The translations under genes were made by a program, and so were the position numbers. From Ditylenchus dipsaci (lineage: Eukaryota > Nematoda > Chromadorea > Rhabditida > Anguinidae), in contig SADC01001009.1 in NCBI GenBank assembly GCA_004194705.1, forward strand, positions 616,677 through 680,676: DNA of 64,000 nt. The letters run 5' to 3'. Shown piece after piece: positions 43,037 to 52,763 of this stretch; the first letter of the stretch is position 1, and every line of letters begins with the position of its first letter. The notes under the pieces were generated by a model. It made no database searches. It was not told the DNA's origin and was given only the letters and a program-made list of their open reading frames with translations.

Positions 43037-45643
43037 ATGTCGCCATCAGAAAAGATTTTGGGCTTTTCCGATCTGCAAATGATTCAACCAGTGCAAACAA
43101 CAATGGATGCAGTCGTTGGAGGTGGTGGACAGCAAGTCTCTGCTTCAACTGACAAATTTTTCGACAAGATTGACACTTTCCCTAAAACTGGCACTCTCCG
43201 GCAAAAGCGTAGAAGGGCCAACTACCGGATCTATGAATCGATCAATGAGCCAGAATTGGAGCAGCTGCCAGCAATCAAAGGTATTTTTCATTCAGCTTAA
43301 TGTTTTCGAGTGTTTATTTCTCTACCGCAGATGCGACTTCCAAGGACCAAATCAAGCTAGCCAAGATGAAGCTAAGGCAGTGCCAGAGAATGTTCAACTT
43401 TTACGACCAGCAAGCACAGGTGCAGGGAAAGACGGTTTGTTCAGTTTGTTCAGCGGTTTAAAGTTTGCTGACTATTTCCAATTCAGATCAAATCAGTGGC
43501 GTTCAAAGAGCTTATCGACTACTTCAAACAGGTGGATGCCGCGCAAGATGGGCTATTTGGTGAAGCAATCCAGACTATTTCGAGGAATATCTTCCGTGTG
43601 CTGCCGCCAAGCGACGGTCCAGGATTAGATATGAAGAGGATGAGCCTGAATTCGAGGTGTCTTGGCCGCATCTTCAGCTTGCTTATGAATTGCTCATAGT
43701 TGTAATCGAGTCGTCCAGCTTCAAAAACACTGTCTGCCGCAAGTATCTAACCAACGAATTTCTCTTGCAAGTAAGCAGAATAAATTTTTTCGAATGATTC
43801 TATTATCCATATAATTCTAGTTCCTGCATCTGTTTGACTCGGAAGACCCAAGAGAAAGGGACTATTTGAAGATGTGTCTGCATAGGATCTACGCCAAATT
43901 CCTTTTCCTTCGTACCTTCATTCGGAACCAGATCAGCTACATCTTCTCACATTCGTCTATGAAACTGGTGCTCACAATGGTATTGACACTCTTCTGGAGA
44001 TCGTTTATAGGTTGGTCATCTTGCAATTTTTTCAGTACTTGTATTTGGCTTAGATAATATAATAATATATAATATTTCATTTTGCCCGTAGAGTACTCGT
44101 TTCCGACTGTAGGATAGTTCCTCTGCGCTTAGGATACTTGTTTTTAGTCCGTAGATTTATCTTTTTTTTCCGTTGATTTAAAAATTTTGCGAAAATTCAA
44201 ATTTTGTGGTCAAAAAATGACTTGGATTGCTCAGAATCCGACCCTAGAGTAGCCGAAAATCAATGAAAATGGGTTTTTGAGGGTGTACTAGAGTGTCAGT
44301 GAACTTTATGAGAAAATGCGATTCACGCATTAATATAGCCATCTGAATGGGCTGAATCGCTCAGAATTCTGCCCTTAACCATTCTCACAGCCTTAAATCA
44401 CCTAAGGCATTTATTCAGAGTAGCTAGATAATGGTTTGAAGCAGTTCAGGATAATTAAGCCACGTGAAAGCCAAGTGTAAGTCACGGTGGCTGAGAATAG
44501 TTCAGGGTAGAATTCTGAGCGATATATCCCAACAGACGGCAATTCTGATGCGTGGATTGCATCTTCTCAAAAAGCTTACTCCCTCTTTAGTAAACTCCTG
44601 TTAAAACCTTTTACATTTGTTTTCGCCCACTCTAGGGTGGGTTTTTGAGCAATCCAAGTCATTTTCTGACCGCATAATTTAAATTTTCGCAAAAATTTCA
44701 AAATCTACGGGCAAAAACCAGTTCTGCCTGCAAATCCACCTGCCACGAAAGAATTTCTACCCTTTGGTTTATTTTAGTTACATCACTGGTTTTGCTCTTC
44801 CTCTCAAGCCAGAACATAAAGACTTCTGCCTGCGAATCCTCCTGCCCATGCACAAGCCAAATAGTCTGAGTCGTTATCATGACGTGGTATTTCTCAATGT
44901 TCTTATTTGTGATTCCACGAGTATATTTCTTAGCTTGCTCAGTGCGTGTTGGTGTTCTTCGACAAAGATGAATCCTTATTCTACCGGTTTTCCGTGGCCT
45001 GCTTAAGTTTGGCCAAAAAGCAGTAGCGAGAAAGAGGTTTTGTGTCATATTTTGTCATATTTGTATATATGCCGTGTCATATTTTATCACTCTCAGGTGC
45101 TGTTCTTGGCTGAACTCGAAGAGTTTCTCGTTGGGGTGGACTTGGATTGCTTCGAGAAAATTGCAGTTCCCATATACAAGCAGTTGGCGAAGTGCGTTGG
45201 GAGTTCTCAATTTCGGGTGATTTTTGTTTTCAGTCATCAAGCAATGCATTAATAATTTTTTAAGGTATCTGAGCGTGCTTTAGCATTCTGGAACAACGAA
45301 TATTTCTTGTCGCTCATGGCGGAAACCAGTGAAGCAATGTTGCCAATATTGTTCCCAGCCGTGTACAAAATTAGCAATGATCATTGGAACCAAACCACAG
45401 CTGGACTTGCCGTGAATGCTCTGAAGAAGCTGATGGGGATTAACTCGTCACTATTCACTGATCTCCTCTTAAATTACCGACAGGTCCACGTAAAGTGAGA
45501 AATTTTATAGATTGGCTTGTAATTATCTATTTCAATCACCTGATTTTAGAAAGCAGTTTGAAGAGAAGCAGCGGAATGATCTTTGGAAGTTGTTGGACTT
45601 GCTAGCACTCTCGCCAGATGTGATAGGAGCAGCCACGCCATAG
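43037..45643 (+). CDS. PPP2R5-like: PP2A B56-type regulatory subunit (PPP2R5 family)
   Basis: Exons: 43037-43280, 43331-43434, 43487-43770, 43821-44010, 44778-44886, 44934-45036, 45097-45216, 45265-45494, 45550-45643. All introns are GT-AG, 47-60 bp, except intron 4 (767 bp, carries a MITE). About 492 residues, normal for B56. The protein selects substrates for protein phosphatase 2A. Diagnostic stretches are [73 protein letters not shown] and [10 protein letters not shown], in the HEAT-like repeat order of the family. Three single-base indels must be bridged: a missing base near 43630, one near 43950, and an extra A in the run at 45015-45019. All splice phases then agree. This argues for sequence error rather than a pseudogene. 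The C-terminus is uncertain: here it stops at GAATP, while the inverted copy has one more A and continues for about 30 residues. ATTTTTCCATAGTTCCAG before the ATG could be a splice or trans-splice acceptor. Confidence 0.92.
44080..44715. mobile_element. Intronic foldback MITE (CTCAGAATC family)
   Basis: Inside B56 intron 4. Ends TTTTGCCCGTAG and CTACGGGCAAAA. The arms share AATGACTTGGATTGCTCA and GAAAATTCAAATTTTG-like sequence, and the centre has GAATCGCTCAGAATTCTGCC. Relatives at 60700-61232 and 61240-62190. Confidence 0.65.
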
Positions 45644-45836
45644 AAGTTGACATCATTTCTTCGACGCCGAACAATAAGCTTGTAGTGCAGGGAAGCCCGA
45701 CGAATTCTCCAAGGGATTTGAAATTCTAGTCATGATCCGCTTGTCTATTCCACTTTATGTTTTGTCTTTACTCTAGCATTATTGTCTCGTAAAAAGAGTG
45801 ATTGTGGTTAGCAGATGTTTCTGCTCGTTTTCCCGA

Positions 45837-45842
45837 AATAAA
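45837..45842 (+). terminator. AATAAA polyadenylation signal for the B56 gene
   Basis: AATAAA about 190 bases after the stop codon, in TTCCCGAAATAAATTGATC. Mirrored in the right palindrome arm. Confidence 0.5.
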
Positions 45843-46073
45843 TTGATCTCATATTGTGCTTTTATTTCGGGCTATATGTTTTGACTCTCTTCTGAGATCA
45901 GTATTTGTTTAAGCTATACGGAAAATGATAGATGAAACTTTGGGAAGCCTTTTTTGCCAAGAATATCCAATTTTAAAATACCGTGTTTCCTTTAATTTAT
46001 CTATCCATCTCTGAAACTCGATAAAAATTCTAGAAATGACCCTTGGCCCAAGGTCAGCAAAAAAATCATGATA

Positions 46074-46743
46074 AGGTCAAATGTCCATATAAGATAACCC
46101 TTGGGAGCGGACCAGGTGTATTTTATATCGCGGTGTATCTTGTATCAAGACTAGAGTTGGGCAATGGTAATATTACCGGTCATAATCTAGATTATGACCG
46201 GCTAATGAAAAATCGGTCATATTCTTTTTCAACAAGCAGGAAATCGGGCTGGAGTTCGGTCCACCAACTCCTCCAAAAAAGGGTTCGAAACACTTTTTTT
46301 GTGTATTTCAGGGCCTGAAACGTGCAGAAAACATGTATTCAGGTGGAGGAAGACAATACTTTTCGCGTTGGGTGACCATGGTAGAGGGTACTGGATGGTA
46401 GTTGTATATGGAAAAGCATTTAAGTTTAGTTAATGCATGAAAGTATTTGAGGGTACTGATAAGGTTTGTTTAGGAGTGTAAAAAAGTCGGCGTTGAAGCA
46501 ATTAAAGAGATTAATCGATAAAATTTCTTTATATGATAAAAAAGATTATGACCAGAATATGACCGAAAAAAAGATTATGACCGGTAATATTACCGCGAAA
46601 GATTATGACCGGTAATTAACCTAACTCTAATAAAGACCAATTTAAGGGTGTTAAATCATTATTGGGGGTCTTGGGACGGGCCTATGTATATCTTATATCG
46701 AGATGTGTCCTATATGGGGGTATCTTATGTCGAGACTCGACTG
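46074..46743. mobile_element. pogo-like MITE (CATATAAGATA) split by a hAT MITE
   Basis: Left TCCATATAAGATAACCCTTG and right TTATGTCGAGACTCGACTG are the two ends; the right one is CAGTCGAGTCTCGACATAA inverted. The left terminus is eroded. The middle is occupied by 46152-46629. Confidence 0.65.
46152..46629. mobile_element. hAT-type MITE, TAGAGTTGGG ends
   Basis: Left TAGAGTTGGGCAATGGTAAT and right mirror of TAGAGTTAGGTTAATTACCG. Repeated GGTAATATTACCGGTCATAA near both ends. Flanking octamers ATCAAGAC and ATAAAGAC match at 7 of 8. Mirrored copy at 50958-51436. Confidence 0.75.
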
Positions 46744-47700
46744 TATGGGTATCCAGGTGTTTTTAGAACTTTGAATGACCCGTCTATCACATTTCGGGGC
46801 AACTTGGGCACGCTCTGGAAGAATACGCAGCAAAAATGTCATCGAATTTTACCCAGATCTCAGTCAGGGTCCCTCCCTTGTCAGTAAAAACACACCAGAC
46901 ATGTCTATCTGTCACTATGCTTCCAGCTTGGTTCTTCAAACCTGTCAAAGAGAGAATAAACTCAGTCTCACCTGTGATCTAAGACTTGTATCTAATGCAG
47001 CTTTCGTGCTCTATCGCTTGATACTTTTATTTTTCTGGAAGATGTGCTATAACCTTTTGTGAAAATAATGAAACCAAGTGACAGAAACCTGAATTTCAGT
47101 CCCAAAGCCCTTGGTTTTTTGTTTGGGTTTCGGGAAAACTTATTTTGGCTTAAGCTTTGTGATATTTGCTTGTTGTCTTGTGAGTATTAGTATTAGCTCT
47201 GTTGCATTTTTCACGCTGAGCATTTTGGCATGTTGTCAGCATAAATTTTCATTTAAAAACTCAACAGGCATAAGCCGAACATTCCCTTCAAATTTCAATA
47301 TCACGAAGACAGCTGATGATTTCGGAGTGATTTTTTTTATTTCGGTTCCCATTTTTCGCCTATTTTGTAGTTATTAAATTTCTCTACAAGTTGACCAATT
47401 AAACAGGTGGATGACATGCTTTTAAACAGCTTTGAATGGAAATTCGGCAATTGAGAAAATGGTAGTTTTCATGTGGTTTCACTTCAGTAGTTTCGTTTGT
47501 AGCAAATGACACGCTATTAGAAAGCTGAGATAAAGGGATTTTGAAAATTGTCGGCGGAAAATTGGCAGCGGAAAATTGACTGGTACCGTTTAGACACGGA
47601 TAGCGTAACCACCTCAACTAGTATGACCCAAGCCAGGTCAAGGTCAGCCAAAGTTTAAACAAGTCGACCCCTCCTTGCTCCAAATTATCTCTTCTCTTCT
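46744..47700. other. Palindrome arm interior, no assigned gene
   Basis: Contains a 72-residue minus frame (47399-47617) present as an exact mirror at 49976-50194. Equality is explained by the palindrome, and no family is recognised. A small hydrophobic frame at 47111-47377 is likewise mirrored. Confidence 0.4.
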
Positions 47701-47702
47701 TA

Positions 47703-47851
47703 CAGTCAAACCTGGATAAACAACATCTCGATAAACGGACACCCTATGGTCACCCGATTTGGTCAAGTAAACGACATTTATTGGAAACCCACCCCGATAA
47801 ACGGACACCTTTCGTCGGTCCCAAGGGGTGTCCGTTTATCCAGCTTTGACT
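47703..47851. mobile_element. pogo-like MITE (AAACGGACACC)
   Basis: CAGTCAAACCTGGATAAACA at the left and GTTTATCCAGCTTTGACTA at the right. The interior is CGATAAACGGACACC repeated inverted. Mirrored at about 49741-49892. Confidence 0.7.
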
Positions 47852-47852
47852 A

Positions 47853-48530
47853 TATTATGCTGTTAAACTAGCTCTACCAAGGTGTCTCATGTTTTGTTGT
47901 TCCACAGCTTCGATTCCTGTCTAATTAGAAGCTGCAGTTTATCTAAAATGCAGAAATAAAAATGCAGAAAAATAGGCGTTAGGCCCTTTTTCCACTTTTG
48001 GGCGTTCTGTCCTATGTTCTGTTTTAGCCACTTAGGCCTACTAAGGCTTAGGCCTTAGGCTTGGGGTTAGGCCTTAGGCTTAGGGACCAAAAAATGTCTT
48101 ACGAACTACCTCAGGTGAACGTTATGTAGAGCTGAACATTATGAGGGGTGATCGTTATATAGATTTAACCCATATAGGTTTAACTTTTTTATATAGATTG
48201 AATTTTTTTTGAAAAATACCTATAAACAGCATTCATGACAGTACAAAGAACTAAAAATAATATGAATTACCCCAAAATTACCCCTTGGGGCTTGGAGTTG
48301 AGATGCGCACACCCACATACCTTAGACGCAAATCACTCGAAAGTGACTCTGGATGCATGAAAAACATGCATACCAGAGTTATTTATGCGGTAGGCGCCAG
48401 TATTCAAAACTATGTTCAACATTCTCCTTCTTACACTAAATGGGCCCATTTTTGGTCCGTTTCCACCCCAATACAGACTTAAATCCCTTCAAAAACGGTC
48501 AAAATAGGTATTTTTGGGCGTACACACTCA
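47853..48530. other. Palindrome arm, dispersed repeats
   Basis: CTTAGGCCTTAGGCTT-type low-complexity at 48020-48085. 48290-48430 is a dispersed family (CACTCGAAAGTGACTCTGG, AAAACTATGTTCAAC) also found at 48715-48840, 49165-49300 and 11650-11760. Confidence 0.5.
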
Positions 48531-48618
48531 TATGGCCGCAACTCATTTGCCGCACTCATTTGGCCGCACTCATTTGCCGCAACTCATTTGGCCGCAACTC
48601 ATTTGGCCGCACCTCATT
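48530..48618. repeat. AACTCATTTGGCCGC tandem array
   Basis: Five to six copies of a 15-bp unit at the inner edge of the left palindrome arm; mirrored at 48973-49062. Confidence 0.85.
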
Positions 48619-48972
48619 AGACCAACTTGGTAGACAACTAAAAAAACTTGGTAGACTAACCAACCAAGCCCGCTGCGCCCCTTCGGGGCGCAGGGGGCTT
48701 GGTTGCTTGGGGTTGAGATGCGCACACACACATACCTGAGACACAAATCACTCGAAAGTGACTCTGGATGCATAAAAAATGTATGCATACCAGAGTTTCT
48801 TTATGCGGTAGGCTCCAGTTAACAAAACTATGTTCAAATTCCATCTTTTAGGGCATCTGGGTACTTGTTTAAGTAAATTTACTTTGTTTTCTTGTGCAAA
48901 AATCAATTTTCGGTTATATTTAAATTTGAATTTACAAATTACAAAAAATTCAAAAATGTGAAATGGCGGCCA
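48619..48972. other. Palindrome spacer with GC-rich hairpin
   Basis: 354 bp of unique centre. It has a 43-base hairpin at 48662-48704 (AACCAAGCCCGCTGCGCCCC and mirror), then a direct relative of 48290-48430. This suggests the spacer is one member of that repeat family. Confidence 0.75.
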
Positions 48973-49740
48973 AATGAGGTGCGGCCAATGAGTTGCGGCC
49001 AAATGAGTTGCGGCCAAATGAGTGCGGCCAAATGAGTGCGGCCAAATGAGTTGCGGCATATGAGTGTGTACGCCCAAAATACCTATTTTGACCGTTTTTG
49101 AAGGGATTTAAGTCTGTATTGGGGTGGAAACGGACCAAAAATGGGCCCATTTAGTGTAAGAAGGAGAATGTTGAACATAGTTTTGAATACTGGCGCCTAC
49201 CGCATAAATAACTCTGGTATGCATGTTTTTTCATGCATCCAGAGTCACTTTCGAGTGATTTGCGTCTAAGGTATGTGGGTGTGCGCATCTCAACTCCAAG
49301 CCCCAAGGGGTAATTTTGGGGTAATTCATATTATTTTTTAGTTCTTTGTACTGTCATGAATGCTGTTTATAGGTATTTTTCAAAAAAATTTCAATCTATA
49401 TAAAAAAGTTAAACCTATATGGGTTAAATCTATATAACGATCACCCCTCATAATGTTCAGCTCTACATAACGTTCACCTGAGGTAGTTCGTAAGACATTT
49501 TTTTGGTCCCTAAGCCTAAGGCCTAACCCCAAGCCTAAGGCCTAAGCCTTAGTAGGCCTAAGTGGCTAAAACAGAACATAGGACAGAACGCCAAAAAGTG
49601 GAAAAAGGGCCTAACGCCTATTTTTCTGCATTTTTATTTCTGCATTTTAGATAAACTGCAGCTTCTAATTAGACAGGAATCGAAGCTGTGGAACAACAAA
49701 ACATGAGACACCTTGGTAGAGCTAGTTTAACAGCATAATA

Positions 49741-49892
49741 TAGTCAAAGCTGGATAAACGGACACCCCTTGGGACCGACGAAAGGTGTCCGTTTATCGGG
49801 GGTGGTTTTCCAATAAATGTCGTTTACTTGACCAAATCGGGTGACCATAGGGTGTCCGTTTATCGAGATGTTGTATATCCAGTTTGACTGTA
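49741..49892. mobile_element. pogo-like MITE (mirror copy)
   Basis: Inverted counterpart of 47703-47851 within the right arm. Confidence 0.7.
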
Positions 49893-50957
49893 AGAAGAGA
49901 AGAGATAATTTGGAGCAAGGAGGGGTCGACTTATTTAAACTTTGGCTGACCTTGACCTGGCTTGGGTCATACTAGTTGAGGTGGTTACGCTATCCGTGTC
50001 TAAACGGTACCAGTCAATTTTCCGCTGCCAATTTTCCGCCGACAATTTTCAAAATCCCTTTATCTCAGCTTTCTAATAGCGTGTCATTTGCTACAAACGA
50101 AACTACTGAAGTGAAACCACATGAAAACTACCATTTTCTCAATTGCCGAATTTCCATTCAAAGCTGTTTAAAAGCATGTCATCCACCTGTTTAATTGGTC
50201 AACTTGTAGAGAAATTTAATAACTACAAAATAGGCGAAAAATGGGAACCGAAATAAAAAAAATCACTCCGAAATCATCAGCTGTCTTTGTGATATTGAAA
50301 TTTGAAGGGAATGTTCGGCTTATGCCTGTTGAGTTTTAAATGAAAATTTATGCTGACAACATGCCAAAATGCTCAGCGTGAAAAATGCAACAGAGCTAAT
50401 ACTAATACTCACAAGACAACAAGCAAATATCACAAAGCTTAAGCCAAAATAAGTTTTCCCGAAACCCAAACAAAAAACCAAGGGCTTTGGACTGAAATTC
50501 AGGTTTCTGTCACTTGGTTTCGTTATTTTCACAAAAGGTTATAGCACATCTTCCAGAAAATAAAAGTATCAAGCGATAGAGCACGAAAGCTGCATTAGAT
50601 ACAAGTCTTAGATCACAGGTGAGACTGAGTTTATTCTCTCTTTGACAGGTTTGAAGAACCAAGCTGGAAGCATAGTGACAGATAGACATGTCTGGTGTGT
50701 TTTTACTGACAAGGGAGGGACCCTGACTGAGATCTGGGTAAAATTCGATGACATTTTTGCTGCGTATTCTTCCAGAGCGTGCCCAAGTTGCCCCGAAATG
50801 TGATAGACGGGTCATTCAAAGTTCTAAAAACACCTGGATACCCATACAGTCGAGTCTCGACATAAGATACCCCATATAGGACACATCTCGATATAAGATA
50901 TACATAGGCCCGTCCCAAGACCCCATAATGATTTAACACCCTTAAATTGGTCTTTAT

Positions 50958-51436
50958 TAGAGTTAGGTTAATTACCGGTCATAATCTTTCGCGGTAATAT
51001 TACCGGTCATAATCTTTTTTTCGGTCATATTCTGGTCATAATCTTTTTTATCATATTAAAGAAAATTTTATCGATTAATCTCTTTAATTGCTTCAACGCC
51101 GACTTTTTACACTCCTAAACAAACCTTATCAGTACCCTCAAATACTTTCATGCATTAACTAAACTTTAAATGCTTTTCCATATACAACTACCATCCAGTA
51201 CCCTCTACCATGGTCACCCAACGCGAAAAGTATTGTCTTCCTCCACCTGAATACATGTTTTCTGCACGTTTCAGGCCCTGAAATACACAAAAAAGTGTTT
51301 CGAACCCTTTTTTGGAGGAGTTGGTGGACCGAACTCCAGCCCGATTTCCTGCTTGTTGAAAAAGAATATGACCGATTTTTCATTAGCCGGTCATAATCTA
51401 GATTATGACCGGTAATATTACCATTGCCCAACTCTA
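50958..51436. mobile_element. hAT-type MITE (mirror copy)
   Basis: Inverted counterpart of 46152-46629; flanks GTCTTTAT and GTCTTGAT. Confidence 0.7.
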
Positions 51437-51867
51437 GTCTTGATACAAGATACACCGCGATATAAAATACACCTGGTCCGCTCCAAGGGTTATCTTATAT
51501 GGACATTTGACCTTATCATGATTTTTTTGCTGACCCTTGGGCCAAGGGTCATTTCTAGAATTTTTATCGAGTTTCAGAGATGGATAGATAAATTAAAGGA
51601 AATACGGTATTTTAAAATTTGGATATTCTTGGCAAAAAAGGCTTCCCAAAGTTTCATCTATCATTTGCCGTATAGCTTAAAAAATACTGATCTCAGAAGA
51701 GAGTCAAAACATATAGCCCGAAATAAAAGCACAATATGAGATCAATTTATTTCGGGAAAACGAGCAGAAAACATCTGCTAACCACAATCACTCTTTTTAC
51801 GAGACAATAATGCTAGAGTAAAGACAAAACATAAAGTGGAATAGACAAGCGGATCATGACTAGAATT

Positions 51868-52266
51868 TCAAATCCCTTGGAGAATCGTCGGGCTTCCCTG
51901 CACTACAAGCTTATTGTTCGGCGTCGAAGAAATGATGTCAACTTCTATGGCGTGGCTGCTCCTATCACATCTTGGCGAGAGTGCTAGCAAGTCCAACAAC
52001 TTCCAAAGATCATTCCGCTGCTTCTCTTCAAACTGCTTTCTGAAATCAGGTGATTGAAATAGATAATTACAAGCCAATCTATAAAATTTCTCACTTTACG
52101 TGGACCTGTCGGTAATTTAAGAGGAGATCAGTGAATAGTGACGAGTTAATCCCCATCAGCTTCTTCAGAGCATTCACGGCAAGTCCAGCTGTGGTTTGGT
52201 TCCAATGATCATTGCTAATTTTGTACACGGCTGGGAACAATATTGGCAACATTGCTTCACTGGTTT
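51868..52266 (-). pseudogene. Inverted 3' fragment of the PP2A B56 gene
   Basis: Minus-strand copy of the later part of exon 8 (from [13 protein letters not shown] to YRQVHVK), the short intron and exon 9 ([20 protein letters not shown]). It lacks the promoter and the first seven exons, so it cannot make a B56 protein. Compared with 45550-45643 it has one extra A after CTCGCC. The frame then runs on for about 30 residues ([15 protein letters not shown]...) instead of stopping. It may preserve the true C-terminus. Confidence 0.85.
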
Positions 52267-52763
52267 GCTCTTTTAATGCTAAAAATAAGATTTTGACGTA
52301 AATCTAAAAAATAATAAGTGAAAAAATTAGTAAAAGTAAGTACCTAAAAAGTAACCTAAAATAAGTACAAATTTTATAAATAAGTACAACTAGGAGCCCT
52401 GCTCCAAAGTTCATCAAGAATCTTGCTCTTTTTTCAGGGATAGAAGAGAGGATTCAAAAAAGATGCTGGTATAAGACTTTATTTGCGGCGTAACTACCAG
52501 GTGGAATTTCGGTCAAGTTTTTTGTCTTTCAAATTTTGCTCAAAGAAATTATTTTTACAAAACCGCATATGATAATCAACCGCATACGATTTGCTGTGTG
52601 AGGACTTATGAAATCTCATTGGTCGTGTAATGCCTCTATCCTAAGCCCATTTTTAAACATATTCACTAAAGTAGTTCACGGTCGGTTAACCGACCCGGTC
52701 GGTTAACCGACCGACCGGGTAAGGCCAGTGAATATTATTCACTTTATATTTATTCAAACTCAC
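52267..52763. other. Gap between palindrome and channel gene
   Basis: AT-rich. 52676-52727 contains GGTCGGTTAACCGACC twice plus CGACCGACCGGG, a self-complementary cluster. The second transmembrane exon expected for the channel gene was sought here on the minus strand and not found. Confidence 0.45.

Larger units (their letters stand above)
45323..48618 (+). repeat. Giant palindrome, left arm (3.3 kb)
   Basis: From AAACCAGTGAAGCAATG within B56 exon 8 onward the sequence is repeated inverted at 48973-52266. Coordinates of matching bases sum to about 97589. It includes the 3' end of the B56 gene, two interrupted MITEs, an unassigned 72-residue frame, and a run of AACTCATTTGGCCGC at the inner end. 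Confidence 0.92.
48973..52266 (-). repeat. Giant palindrome, right arm (3.3 kb)
   Basis: Inverted copy of 45323-48618 with scattered one-base differences (for example one extra A in the B56 exon 9 copy). Ends abruptly at TGGTTT (52261-52266). Confidence 0.92.

Noticed and set aside
47399..50194. 72-residue frame seen twice as a candidate conserved gene (47399-47617 and 49976-50194)
   Set aside because: The exact duplication is due to the giant palindrome; no family resemblance or splice context.
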